Part shown: positions 51,700-59,425 of the stretch, piece after piece
Layout: the number at the start of each line of letters is the position of its first letter
Numbering within the stretch: the stretch's first letter is position 1
Assembly (NCBI GenBank): GCA_021827715.1
Contig: JAKAUO010000010.1
Coordinates: 1 to 59,425 of the forward strand
Length of the DNA stretch: 59,425 nucleotides
Direction of reading: 5' to 3'
Origin: a bacterium
GTDB taxonomy: Bacteria > Babelota > Babeliae > Babelales > Babelaceae
Program-made: the position numbers and the translations under genes
The notes under the pieces: generated by a model
Seen by the model: only the letters and a program-made list of their open reading frames with translations
What the model was told of the DNA's origin: nothing
Databases searched by the model: none

Positions 51700-52248
51700 A
51701 TGAAAAAAAATATACTTTTTATTTTCTATACCCCGTTTATATTTTCTTTTGATGAGGCCCTGCGTCCCTTTTTACCCTATCCAAGCCATTACGAAGAGAT
51801 AGAACGCTCGCAAGAAATAACTGAAAAATTCAATGCATATCTTACCGCTGCAATGAAGCTGCGTGCCTTTGAAATTGAAAATGATGAAGAAATAAACGCG
51901 ATTGTACTCACTGATACTGATAAAGAAAAATCTTATGGCTCAGCGGTTTTTTTCTTTATCACAAAGCCCTGTTATGTGCATCTGTGCAAACTGAAAGTCA
52001 CCAAAAGCCTCAGAGGTCAAGGGCTTGGAAGCGCACTATTACACTATATTATGCATAAAAAATATCCCAGCGACCCTGAATATATAAAACTAGAGGTATC
52101 TCCATCTGATTATACCGGAACCCGTGAAGAAGCACGCACGCGATTAATCAAGTTTTATGGCAAACACGGCGAGCTTATAAAAAAAACGGGATCAAACGAG
52201 ATTAAAATCATTCTAAAACAACCAGATGAACCTGCAAAGGCTTTTTAA
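51700..52248 (+). CDS. Exported GNAT acetyltransferase-fold protein 2
   Basis: 182 residues with a short signal peptide (MKKNILFIFYTPFIFSF). GNAT core: strand CYVHLCKLKVTKSL, acetyl-CoA loop R105-G-Q-G-L-G110, SALLHYIMHKKY, and the closing RLIKFYGKHGELIKK, which parallels the neighbour's last part. The residues before the core are longer than in copy 1. Its 3' end overlaps the convergent PASTA gene by 41 bases. Substrate unknown. Confidence 0.75.
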   Translation: MKKNILFIFYTPFIFSFDEALRPFLPYPSHYEEIERSQEITEKFNAYLTAAMKLRAFEIENDEEINAIVLTDTDKEKSYGSAVFFFITKPCYVHLCKLKVTKSLRGQGLGSALLHYIMHKKYPSDPEYIKLEVSPSDYTGTREEARTRLIKFYGKHGELIKKTGSNEIKIILKQPDEPAKAF

Positions 52249-52915
52249 TATCTACCCATGAGCCTGCAACGGGCTTTTGAGCAATAATAGTGCCAGGCTG
52301 CAAATGGGCATGTTTTTTTGGATGATAAGGTTCAGAGTAAACCCCTATCTCTATGCCATAATTTTCAAAAAAATTCTTCACAGAATCATCAAGAATGTGT
52401 CCACAAATATTAGGCATTATCCGCTTAGTTTCAGGGCCGGCGCTGATAAAAAGAGCCATTTTTTGGTTCTGTAAAGCAGAACCCGCTTGCGGTGCCTGCG
52501 CCACCACCATGCCTGCAGGCGCACGATGATGTATAAAAACCGGTTTAGCCGTAATGCCATATTCAGCAATACGTTCTTGCCATTGGCCATCGCGTAACCC
52601 CACACATTCTGGAACAGGCAATTGAGCAGGTTCTTGCGCAATAATAATAAAAACAGCCTGCTTTGGTTTAATAGATGCCCCCGGAAGAGGTTTTTGAGCT
52701 AAAATGGTACCGGGCTGAACCTCTGAAGATTCTTTTTCTGCCAAAATCTTTATCACAAAATCTTGTTGTGTTGCCTGTCTTAAGGCATAGGTAACCGAAT
52801 GGCCCAGTAATGTCGGGGTTTTTATAGATTTTCCCTGAACAAAAAGGGAGATAACGGAGAATCCTGCCAAAAATGAGACAAAGGGGACGATAATTAAAAG
52901 ATGAGCTATTTTCAC
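52208..52915 (-). CDS. Membrane-anchored protein with three PASTA domains
   Basis: 235 residues: one N-terminal membrane helix (about 5-27) and three PASTA units (about 32-98, 99-166 and 167-235), each with a P-x-x-x-G start and a strand of the form G-x-[IV]-[IV]-A-Q-x-P-x-x-G. PASTA domains bind peptidoglycan and normally sit at the end of PknB-type kinases or PBPs. Here no kinase or transpeptidase is attached, so this may be a wall-sensing or wall-binding subunit. Confidence 0.87.
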   Translation of the reverse strand: MKIAHLLIIVPFVSFLAGFSVISLFVQGKSIKTPTLLGHSVTYALRQATQQDFVIKILAEKESSEVQPGTILAQKPLPGASIKPKQAVFIIIAQEPAQLPVPECVGLRDGQWQERIAEYGITAKPVFIHHRAPAGMVVAQAPQAGSALQNQKMALFISAGPETKRIMPNICGHILDDSVKNFFENYGIEIGVYSEPYHPKKHAHLQPGTIIAQKPVAGSWVDIKKPLQVHLVVLE

Positions 52916-52953
52916 GAAATCTTGCCTTCAAGAGCGGGTAGTATGAAAAAGTA

Positions 52954-53313
52954 GTAGTTTAGGTGACCAATAAGCCAGATTCTGTTATTAAAGCATGTTC
53001 GCTTTAATATGACAACCATTTCTCTGAGCGATACACCCGTATAATAACCGAAACGAATACCGTATACACTGCTTGATCTTGCTCCAGGTAGGGTTTGCCC
53101 GCTCCGCTAGTCACCTAACTGAGCTGTGCGCTCTTACCGCACATTTTCACCCTTACCCGTCTTCGCCAATGCTTCAGCGGGCGGTTATTTTCTGTGGCAC
53201 TTTCCATGATTTACATCTTCTGCAGCTTTTCAGCACAGATACCATCTTCGTTTGGAGTCTGGACTTTCCTCATTGGCTTGCGCCAACGCGATTGCCTAGG
53301 TTACCTAAACTAC
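52954..53313 (-). ncRNA. rnpB: RNase P RNA, bacterial type A-like
   Basis: About 360 bases. The ends pair as helix P1 (GTAGTTTAGGTAACC with GGTCACCTAAACTAC). The 5' core block GAGGAAAGTCCAGACTCC (53254-53271) and the 3' block AGAATCTGGCTTA form P4: AAG-bulged U-CCAGA pairs with TCTGG-CTT. The consensus is CCGGG/CCCGG, so both strands changed together. GGTAAGGGTGAAA and GAGCAAGATCAAGCAG-type blocks are also present. It processes tRNA 5' ends. A T-run follows the 3' end. Confidence 0.93.
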
Positions 53314-53409
53314 TATTTCAGTATACCAGGTGACTGGCATTTTGTCTTTATCATGAAATTCCTATTTTCCATCTTTTACAAACAGACGCAAGTATACTAT
53401 TCTAGGATT

Positions 53410-54543
53410 ATGAAAAAAATAATTATCTTTAGTCTATTTATGATGAATTATTCATCTATCACACCCAACTTTAATGCCCTCTCGGATTTTAAAGGAACCT
53501 CGTATCTGTATGCTCCTGGCATGATGGGGTCAGAATTTGTTATGGCAAGATATTGTCCTTCATTTACTGCAAGCACCGGTGAAAAAATAGTGAGCAAATC
53601 GGGCGGCAATGTAATCGGACAGCCTCATAGCGCCGTAACGTTTCCTGAAGTAGACTTACGCAAGCCAACATTTTCATGCAACCCCATTACCTTCTGCATA
53701 AATAGCTTACGCATGCTCATTGTGCCTGTTGCCCAACGCATCATGCAGTATAAGTTTGATTTCACTATCAAAGATAATCCAGAAAGCACCACTTCGGTTA
53801 TTAATTATTTTTTTGATTTTAGCAAAGCAAACTTGGGGCAAGAGGCCGATGTTCAAACACTTGGACAAGCCTATCAGGAACATCTAAAAAAATATCCCGA
53901 AACCGACGTTGTCTTATATGGTGATTCACGCGGTGCTGCAACTATCTTTAACTTTATTGCCCATCACAAACCAGCTTATGTTAAAGCAGCCATTTTAGAA
54001 GGGATATACGATTCTCTTGATCATATCATTAAACATTTTATCACCAGTAACAAAAGCACCTTCACTGAAAAACTGCTCAATAGATTGGCACGCATAACCT
54101 TGGGTGGCTATAAAAATGAGGGCATGAATCAGCGCGAATCAGCAGAAATTATTGATGATACCATTCCCTTATTGCTTGTTATTTCCCTTAAAGATGGTCA
54201 AGTGCCTCCACAGTCTGCATTTTATCTGTATAAGCGTCTTCAAGAACGCGGACATAAGCAAGTGCATCTTCTTGTGTTGAAAAAATCATTGCACCCGATC
54301 TATATGATGGATGATCCTGAGGATAAAAAAGTGTACGAATCAGTGGTGCATGCTTTTTATAAGCACTATAATTTGCCTCACAATGCTCAAAAAGCCGCTT
54401 TAGGTAAACAAATGTTCCAAGAAACAAGGCCTAGTATCGAGCAGCTTCAAGAAAAATATAAACTCGATCAATGCTCATACTGCGATTCATACGAACCATA
54501 TCCGGTAAGGCAAGCGAAAAAGACCACATTGATCTTTGAATAA
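53410..54543 (+). CDS. Exported alpha/beta-hydrolase-fold protein
   Basis: 377 residues from ATG 53410, which opens a signal peptide (MKKIIIFSLFMMNYSSI); the frame extends back into rnpB but that part is not coding. Nucleophile elbow VVLYGDSRGAATIF with S173, an acid candidate in LKDGQVPPQSA and a histidine in KSLHPIYMM complete a hydrolase triad. The C-terminus has a small cysteine pair (CSYC). Probably a secreted esterase, lipase or peptidase; the substrate is unknown. A terminator follows. Confidence 0.76.
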   Translation: MKKIIIFSLFMMNYSSITPNFNALSDFKGTSYLYAPGMMGSEFVMARYCPSFTASTGEKIVSKSGGNVIGQPHSAVTFPEVDLRKPTFSCNPITFCINSLRMLIVPVAQRIMQYKFDFTIKDNPESTTSVINYFFDFSKANLGQEADVQTLGQAYQEHLKKYPETDVVLYGDSRGAATIFNFIAHHKPAYVKAAILEGIYDSLDHIIKHFITSNKSTFTEKLLNRLARITLGGYKNEGMNQRESAEIIDDTIPLLLVISLKDGQVPPQSAFYLYKRLQERGHKQVHLLVLKKSLHPIYMMDDPEDKKVYESVVHAFYKHYNLPHNAQKAALGKQMFQETRPSIEQLQEKYKLDQCSYCDSYEPYPVRQAKKTTLIFE

Positions 54544-54585
54544 CAGCTGGATCAGCGTCCTAAGATTGCATAAGTCATGAATATA

Positions 54586-54634
54586 AAAAAAGAAGTACTT
54601 CGCAGACCTAACGCCTGTTCCGTACTTCTTTTTG
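54586..54634 (+). terminator. Terminator of the exported hydrolase gene
   Basis: AAAAAGAAGTAC (54587-54598) and GTACTTCTTTTT (54622-54633) enclose a 23-base loop; a T-run ends it. Confidence 0.75.
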
Positions 54635-54662
54635 TAAAACAAGAAACTATATAATAATCTAA

Positions 54663-54794
54663 TCAAAAAAATCTACTCCAAAATTTCTTCCACCATTGAT
54701 GCTCTTCTTCATCATAGAAATAATTTTTTAGAAATAAATGCCAAATAATTAGAAATATTATCACACCTAAAAAACTATGTTGCCATTGGGTCAT
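54663..54794 (-). CDS. Possible 43-residue membrane peptide
   Basis: A small frame: one hydrophobic helix (FLGVIIFLIIWHLFL), then an acidic patch (YDEEEHQ) and an aromatic/basic end (WWKKFWSRFF). The ribosome site is weak (AGAG). It lies 117 bases downstream of the glycine-zipper gene on the same strand. It could be an immunity-type or regulatory membrane peptide, or not translated at all. Confidence 0.35.
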   Translation of the reverse strand: MTQWQHSFLGVIIFLIIWHLFLKNYFYDEEEHQWWKKFWSRFF

Positions 54795-54911
54795 TTTCTA
54801 CTCTTTAAGTAAGGTTTAATAATATAAAATTTAATTATATAGTGACAAAATGATCCAAATAATGAGATTATTACACACTCATACCAATACAACATGCTAA
54901 TTCCTTATTTA

Positions 54912-55490
54912 TCAAATAGGCCCCGTTGCAGCCATCCCAGCCATTCCACCAACAGCACCCGCAGTAAGAGCAACTGGTTCTACAAAGGGCGCCGCACAAC
55001 CAGTTAAAAAAGTACCTACAACAGGAGCTGCAGGGCCCGCGAATCCAGCTATAATCCAGATTGGTCCATATGTTAACGCTCTTACAAGGTTCTGCCCAAC
55101 TACTACACCAACAGCGGCACCTAAAAATCCTCCACCATTTCCACGAACATGCATATCTAGTTTGAATTCACCATTGGCAAATTGATCAGCCTTAATAACG
55201 CCATGCCCGCCATTCAAGAAACTGGTCAATTGCTTGTTATTCATTGTTTTCAATGATCGAGAAACATCATGCTTATGGACTTTCTTTATACCATTACCGG
55301 TGATGACAAGATAGTTGTCTTTATGCTTGATTATGTTTCTTATGCCTGATTCTTCGGACGACAATATGCCGCCCCTATCTATCATAAGTGGAGTCGCGTA
55401 TACATAGAAGCATAGCAGGGAACATAAAGCTAACGTAGACAACTGTCTTTTTTTGAAAAAAGTAAGATTATTTTTTGACCATTGAACCAT
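54912..55490 (-). CDS. Exported protein with a C-terminal glycine-zipper membrane region
   Basis: 192 residues: signal peptide or anchor (about 15-33), a polar middle, then from residue about 115 to the end a Gly/Ala-rich hydrophobic part (GGGFLGAAVGVVVGQ, IIAGFAGPAAPVVGTFLTG, ALTAGAVGGMAGMAA). Such glycine zippers occur in pore-forming bacteriocins and in some outer-membrane or host-membrane proteins. Five phased TTGC elements precede it. Function unknown. Confidence 0.66.
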   Translation of the reverse strand: MVQWSKNNLTFFKKRQLSTLALCSLLCFYVYATPLMIDRGGILSSEESGIRNIIKHKDNYLVITGNGIKKVHKHDVSRSLKTMNNKQLTSFLNGGHGVIKADQFANGEFKLDMHVRGNGGGFLGAAVGVVVGQNLVRALTYGPIWIIAGFAGPAAPVVGTFLTGCAAPFVEPVALTAGAVGGMAGMAATGPI

Positions 55491-55559
55491 GATCGCTCCT
55501 TTGAGTAATTGATTAAAAACACATTAAGATTATGAAAAAATAAGCGACCTGTATACACG

Positions 55560-55608
55560 TTGCACATGTTGCGTAAATTGTTGCATGACTTTTGCTTTTT
55601 TGTTGCAC
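55560..55608 (-). promoter_or_regulatory. Helically phased TTGC iterons upstream of the glycine-zipper gene
   Basis: TTGC starts at 55560, 55569, 55581, 55592 and 55603, spacings of 9, 12, 11 and 11 bases, close to one DNA turn. Three of the five are TTGCA. They lie 70-118 bases before the start codon of the gene at 54912, a good place for a cooperative regulator. The rest of 55491-55760 is AT-rich with nothing else recognised. Confidence 0.4.
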
Positions 55609-55760
55609 CAAACCTGTATTTATAATTTTCTGTTAAAATCATTTTTATAAAAACTTAAAAAATTGGTAAAAATTATTCATCACCTAAATAACAAACGTGC
55701 TACTTTTACAATAATTATTAATGGCACAAAGCCCCATTATTGCTGGTAATCTCTTATCTA

Positions 55761-56111
55761 TCACCCTGTACCTTGTGCGTAAAATAAAATAAGAAAAATT
55801 AAAAAATAAAGGCCGGTTAAGAGCAAGCGAACCCAGGCAAGAGAAAGTAATCGTTTATTAAAAAACGATGCGCATACAAACATACTCACTACATAGACGT
55901 ACAATAAGGCGGTTGCATGGTTATACAGCAAAGCTTGCATTATAACAAAAAAAGCAGCGAGTACGCGTATCATTTTTGGCGCAAAAAAGCTTGTGTAATA
56001 ACTGTAGAGTAAGGGAGTGGTAAAGCACCACCAGTATCCTGTTAATGCATTGGCTGAAAGATCTATAAAAAAGGATATACAAATATATGCTAATGAGTTA
56101 AAAATTTTCAT
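55761..56111 (-). CDS. Small polytopic membrane protein of unknown function
   Basis: 116 residues with four hydrophobic segments (about 5-25, 45-65, 68-88 and 92-112). Divergent from the PBP1A gene, starts 20 bases apart. The size and helix number recall MreD-like envelope proteins, but I see no motif that proves it. Confidence 0.6.
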   Translation of the reverse strand: MKIFNSLAYICISFFIDLSANALTGYWWCFTTPLLYSYYTSFFAPKMIRVLAAFFVIMQALLYNHATALLYVYVVSMFVCASFFNKRLLSLAWVRLLLTGLYFLIFLILFYAQGTG

Positions 56112-56131
56112 AATGCGAGTATACTAAGCAT

Positions 56132-58045
56132 ATGCAAATTTTTAAAGTACTCCTTATAAGCGCTTTAATAAGCGGCTCATTTTTGACCGGTATTCTGTTT
56201 TATCTTTTTACCCATGGAACGGTCGATTTTTCAACGCTTGAAAATTACGACCCGGGAACTTATTCTCTCGTGTTGGATGATGAAGGAAAAGAGTTAACAC
56301 GTTTTCAGCTCGATCGACGAGAACCTGTTGCCCTTGAGGAGCTTTCACCCTACCTTATTGAAGCTTTTTTAGCAGCAGAGGACCAGAACTTTTTTACGCA
56401 TCATGGCATCTCTTTTAAAGGTATTTTGCGTTCATTTTTTGCCAATTTCTGGAAGGGGAAAATAGTGCAAGGCGCAAGCACTATCACGCAACAACTTATT
56501 AAATTACTTTTTCTTGATAATAGCAGAACCTTTAAACGAAAGCTTAAAGAACTTTTTTTAGCGCTCATCGTTGAACAACAATTTAGTAAACAGCAGATTC
56601 TGCAAACCTATTTAAATCATATTTATCTGGGTTGTGGTATTTATGGAACACAGGCTGCGTGCCAGCGGTTTTGGAACGTTTCAGCAGGCACCTTAACAAT
56701 AGCACAAGCAGCAACCATTGCAGGCATTGTCCAATCACCCGAACGTTTTTGCCCCCTTATTAACCCTGAAAAAACTATACAGCGCCGCAATAGTGTACTT
56801 CGCCGTATGCTCAAACAAAAACGTATAACGTTGGATGAATTTACTCTATCCCTACAAGAACCCTTGGCTTTACAAGAAGCACAAGATAGTTGTTGTGCAC
56901 CGCATATTAAAGAAATGTTGCGCCAAACCCTTGAACCCCTAGTCGGCAAAAAAGAATTATATAGCGGCGGACTTACCATTCAAACCACGATATCCTCAAC
57001 ATTACAAAAACAAAGCACTACCATCTTTAAGGATCATCTTACTATCAATCAAAAAGGAACGTCTGTGCCGTTAGATGGCGGCTTTATTTTGATAGAGGGC
57101 GCTGTGGGAAAAATCAAAGCACTTGTTGGTGGAGTTGATTTTGCAACTTCACAATTTAACCGTGTAACTCAAGCTCATCGGCAATTAGGTTCCATCTTTA
57201 AACCCCTTATCTATGCGACAGCGCTTGAGCATGGTGCGCGCATGGATGATATATGCATAGATGAACCTATCACCATTGAATTTAATAACACGCAGTGGAG
57301 CCCGCGTAACTATAACCATACCTTTGTGGGCCCGGTTACTCGCGCTTTTGCCTTTTATAAATCACTTAATACGGTAGCAGTTCAAACCTTATACACGGCA
57401 GGCATTAAAAATACTATTAAAGCTGCTGCTGCCTGCGGTATCACCCAAGAAATACCACCTTACCCTTCGCTTGCCCTTGGATGCATTGATGTGACCTTAT
57501 TACAAGCAATAACGATGTTTAATTGTTTTGCGCATCAAGGAATGCTTATCGAGCCCTATTATATTGAATGGGTTAAAGATAAACAGGGCAAAAAAATATA
57601 TAAGCACAGTTCCCGCATTATTCAGGCGCTTAATTGGCACTCAACCAGTCAGGTGACCGCTGCGCTTTGCGCAGGCATTGCTCAATTACGTAAAAAATTT
57701 CCGGCTAATTCACCCTTACATGGGCTCAATGCCGTTCCTTTTATGGGTAAAACGGGAACCACTAACGATGCACGTAATTGTTTTTACGTAGGCGCGACTC
57801 CCAAGTACACGGCTGCCGCGTATATTGGTAATGATGAAAATAAACCACTAGGCGCTACCACCTTTGCATCACAAACGGTGTTTCCGTTGGTTGTTGATGT
57901 ATTAACAAAAACTACGCATGAAAAAGGTACCCATTTCATGTACCATCCAGAACTGAAAAAATGCATTATTCATGAAATAACGGGTCAGCCTCTGAAAAAT
58001 CTTCATGACTCTCACGCCATTGAGATTCTGGTTCCTGGGTTCTGA
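56132..58045 (+). CDS. Bifunctional penicillin-binding protein 1A (GT51 transglycosylase + transpeptidase)
   Basis: 637-residue class A PBP polymerising and cross-linking peptidoglycan. N-terminal membrane anchor (about 5-27); GT51 domain with E83 in FLAAEDQNFFTHHG, GASTITQQL, and the QILQTYLNHIYLG motif; transpeptidase with S-x-x-K at about 353 (LGSIFKP), the SxN motif in YKSLNTVAVQ and KTG at about 540 (GKTGTTNDARNCFYVG). Compact compared with E. coli PBP1a. It fits MurE and UppS elsewhere in the window. Confidence 0.95.
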   Translation: MQIFKVLLISALISGSFLTGILFYLFTHGTVDFSTLENYDPGTYSLVLDDEGKELTRFQLDRREPVALEELSPYLIEAFLAAEDQNFFTHHGISFKGILRSFFANFWKGKIVQGASTITQQLIKLLFLDNSRTFKRKLKELFLALIVEQQFSKQQILQTYLNHIYLGCGIYGTQAACQRFWNVSAGTLTIAQAATIAGIVQSPERFCPLINPEKTIQRRNSVLRRMLKQKRITLDEFTLSLQEPLALQEAQDSCCAPHIKEMLRQTLEPLVGKKELYSGGLTIQTTISSTLQKQSTTIFKDHLTINQKGTSVPLDGGFILIEGAVGKIKALVGGVDFATSQFNRVTQAHRQLGSIFKPLIYATALEHGARMDDICIDEPITIEFNNTQWSPRNYNHTFVGPVTRAFAFYKSLNTVAVQTLYTAGIKNTIKAAAACGITQEIPPYPSLALGCIDVTLLQAITMFNCFAHQGMLIEPYYIEWVKDKQGKKIYKHSSRIIQALNWHSTSQVTAALCAGIAQLRKKFPANSPLHGLNAVPFMGKTGTTNDARNCFYVGATPKYTAAAYIGNDENKPLGATTFASQTVFPLVVDVLTKTTHEKGTHFMYHPELKKCIIHEITGQPLKNLHDSHAIEILVPGF

Positions 58046-58121
58046 TAAAATTTTGAAATTTTAAAGCTTACCAGCGCCCTATAAGCTATAGGCTCATGGA
58101 TATAGACTGGGGGAAGTATTC

Positions 58122-58150
58122 TTGACTTTATTTTTTTAAATTCAGATATT
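58122..58150 (+). promoter_or_regulatory. Candidate promoter of the Sel1-like gene
   Basis: TTGACT (58122-58127), 17 bases, GATATT (58145-58150). AAGGAA ribosome site follows at 58172-58177. Confidence 0.4.
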
Positions 58151-58183
58151 TATATATAGGAATTAAATATTAAGGAATAATTT

Positions 58184-59303
58184 ATGAAAATAGACAAACA
58201 TTTTATAGGCATTTTCGTGATTTTTTTAGCGGTTAATATTCAAAGTATGGATAAAGAGACGCTAAAGTCATTAGAAAAGGAGGCATGGGAAGAGGCCTTT
58301 AATGGAGATAAAGCCGAAGCTCTTAAAAAATTTGCTCAAGCCGCGCGTGCTGGAAGCTGGCAGGCTTCAAAATTTCTTGCCCACAATTATGGAAAAGAAC
58401 CTTTGGTTGATGAAAAAGATGAAAAAAAAAGCACAATTTTTTTTGTTACAAGCTGAAGACTATAAAAAACAAAGACCCCATGAATATTTTTCGGAATTCG
58501 ATCTTGACTCACGAATAGAAAAATTTAAAGCACTGCAATTTTCTCGTAGCAATCCTTGGTATAAAGAAGTGCTAGACGAATTAAATAGCTCAAATTCTAG
58601 CTACTTTAAAGAATATCCTTTGCCAGAAAAAAGTATTCTACGACTTTTTCGAAAAATGAAAGAGGATAAAACTGATAAACAAACGGCTTTAGAGCGTATG
58701 CGCTTATTAGGTCAAACAATGAGTCGCGTACAATCTAAAGAAGCAACTCAAGCGATTTTTAAACAAGTTAATGATGAATATCACAGTTTTAATTTTTCTG
58801 ATGATGCTAATACTAACTATAGTTTAAGCAAGGATATGATTAAGGCTCTTGAAGAATCTGCTTCAAAATTAGGTCTTACAGACGAGCTTAAAATGTCATA
58901 TGATAAATTATTTTCCGGATTTTATAGCGATTATCTTGGTCTTTGCCGTAAAGTTGAAAAGACGGTGATAGTTGATTCAATGCAAGAATTGTTTCCTAGA
59001 TATGCAGCACTCGATAGAACCCAAGCTATTAAATCTCTTACTTATTTTCTTGACCATGATATGAGAGACTCCTGGAAAATAGATAAAGGTTTTTTAAGAT
59101 TATTAAGACTTTTATCAAATCAAGAGTTAGAAAAATATATAGCAGATTCATTAAAACCCAATCGGCTTGAATATATTGTGAAAGCACTATGTAAGAACAG
59201 TGATATAGCTAGTAGCTTTCAAGGAACACCTCTTGCTCCAGATACACTGGCTCTAAAATTATTACGTTCAGACTTAGATGAACATTCTATAAAAGCGCTA
59301 TAG
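58184..59303 (+). pseudogene. Exported Sel1-like protein gene with a homopolymer frameshift
   Basis: From ATG 58184 (AAGGAA upstream): signal peptide (MKIDKHFIGIFVIFLAVNIQS) and a Sel1-like repeat (AWEEAFNGDKAEALKKFAQAARAG...), then the frame stops at 58456. The next frame is open without a break to 59303. Dropping one A in the nine-A tract 58422-58430 (or one T in the eight-T tract 58437-58444) joins them as ...DEKKAQFFLLQAEDYKKQRP..., about 372 residues. The long second part is helical and unrecognised. It could be a pseudogene, a slippage or phase-variable gene, or an assembly error. Confidence 0.68.
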
Positions 59304-59383
59304 CATGATCCACTAAGACATTCTCAGGTGCAAGATATTATTAAATCTGATAAACTTAGCTCCTAAAGAGGAGAATGAGAATT

Positions 59384-59425
59384 ATGGAATTAAGTATTGA
59401 TTTGAGGAAGCGAGTAATCGCTGTG
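59384..59425 (+). CDS. IS630-type transposase, first 14 codons
   Basis: MELSIDLRKRVIAV at the window edge is the typical start of the helix-turn-helix part of IS630-family transposases. GAGGAG precedes it. The left end of the element must lie in 59304-59383, but no terminal repeat could be confirmed without the other end. The MITE repeat TAACGTGAGTTCGA is not seen here. Confidence 0.55.
   Translation, partial: MELSIDLRKRVIAV

Noticed and set aside
53073-53333. 86-codon plus-strand frame
   Set aside because: It lies wholly across rnpB, whose paired ends and core motifs explain the sequence.
53194-53409. 72-codon N-terminal extension of the exported hydrolase
   Set aside because: It reads through rnpB; the signal peptide begins at 53410.
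54188-54427. 79-codon minus-strand frame inside the exported hydrolase
   Set aside because: It is antisense to the hydrolase C-terminus and has no independent support.
55560-55608. TTGC array as a replication origin or CRISPR array
   Set aside because: No DnaA boxes, no equal-length repeats with spacers, and no cas or dnaA gene nearby.
59304-59425. IS630-type element as the autonomous partner of the MITE at 32096
   Set aside because: The MITE terminal repeat TAACGTGAGTTCGA is not found upstream of the transposase start, so a link cannot be supported.

Overview
The window comes from an AT-rich bacterial chromosome with densely packed housekeeping genes. Between them sits a very large number of small unrecognised proteins that start with a signal peptide: about 30 of roughly 75 genes. 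Eukaryote-facing or host-like folds (ankyrin repeats, a Sel1-like start, an F-box-like helix, a NAPE-PLD-like hydrolase), exported GNAT and HAD proteins, DUF4143 ATPases and dispersed palindromic repeats suggest a reduced, host-associated Gram-negative lineage. Candidate phylum Dependentiae (TM6) is my best guess. This rests on gene style, not on a database match, and could be wrong.

Layout. 1-2715: class I ribonucleotide reductase nrdAB (minus; nrdB cut by the window edge). 2998-3878: exported thioredoxin-like protein and a small exported protein. 3928-10499: membrane pyrophosphatase, a small exported protein, an AGCS sodium:amino-acid symporter fused to the peptidoglycan ligase MurE, and a second AGCS symporter. 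10577-15133: ruvX, a frameshifted exported gene, a zinc-ribbon microprotein, tsaB, rsmE, gpmI. 15138-22098 (minus): DUF4143 ATPase, exported lipoprotein GNAT, truA, ankyrin protein, typA, rpsR-rpsF. 22226-29300: two tandem paralogous exported proteins, a LexA/CI-like repressor lacking its catalytic serine, rnhB, a HAS-barrel protein, ftsY, prmC with an in-frame palindromic insert, a PilN-like protein. 29513-32310: alaS, followed by a MITE-like element that supplies its stop codon. 32340-40526: mostly exported coiled-coil or helical proteins, NurA, an IscU-like scaffold and two exported HAD-fold proteins. 40605-49630: second DUF4143 ATPase, GT4 glycosyltransferase, cysteine synthase, amidohydrolase, NAPE-PLD-like hydrolase, a third exported HAD protein and a cytoplasmic HAD phosphatase. 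49709-53313: membrane protein, UppS with a membrane anchor, two tandem exported GNATs, a standalone PASTA protein and the RNase P RNA gene. 53410-59425: exported alpha/beta hydrolase, a glycine-zipper protein with a helically phased iteron array upstream, PBP1A, a frameshifted Sel1-like exported protein and the first codons of an IS630-type transposase.

How the genes fit together. MurE, UppS and PBP1A (and possibly the PASTA protein) belong to peptidoglycan synthesis, so the cell probably makes a DAP-type wall. The pyrophosphatase looks K+-dependent; if it pumps Na+, it could energise the two AGCS symporters. The most unusual items are the transporter-MurE fusion; the exported acetyltransferase and HAD proteins, whose cofactor or chemistry makes little sense in a periplasm but would make sense inside a host; the MITE and palindromic repeats embedded in or touching genes; and two single-base frameshifts in exported-protein genes that could be phase-variable or artefacts. 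Stretches of more than 300 bases without a protein gene: 52916-53409, filled mainly by rnpB; and 54544-54911, which holds a terminator and a possible 43-residue membrane peptide. No tRNA, rRNA or CRISPR array was seen.
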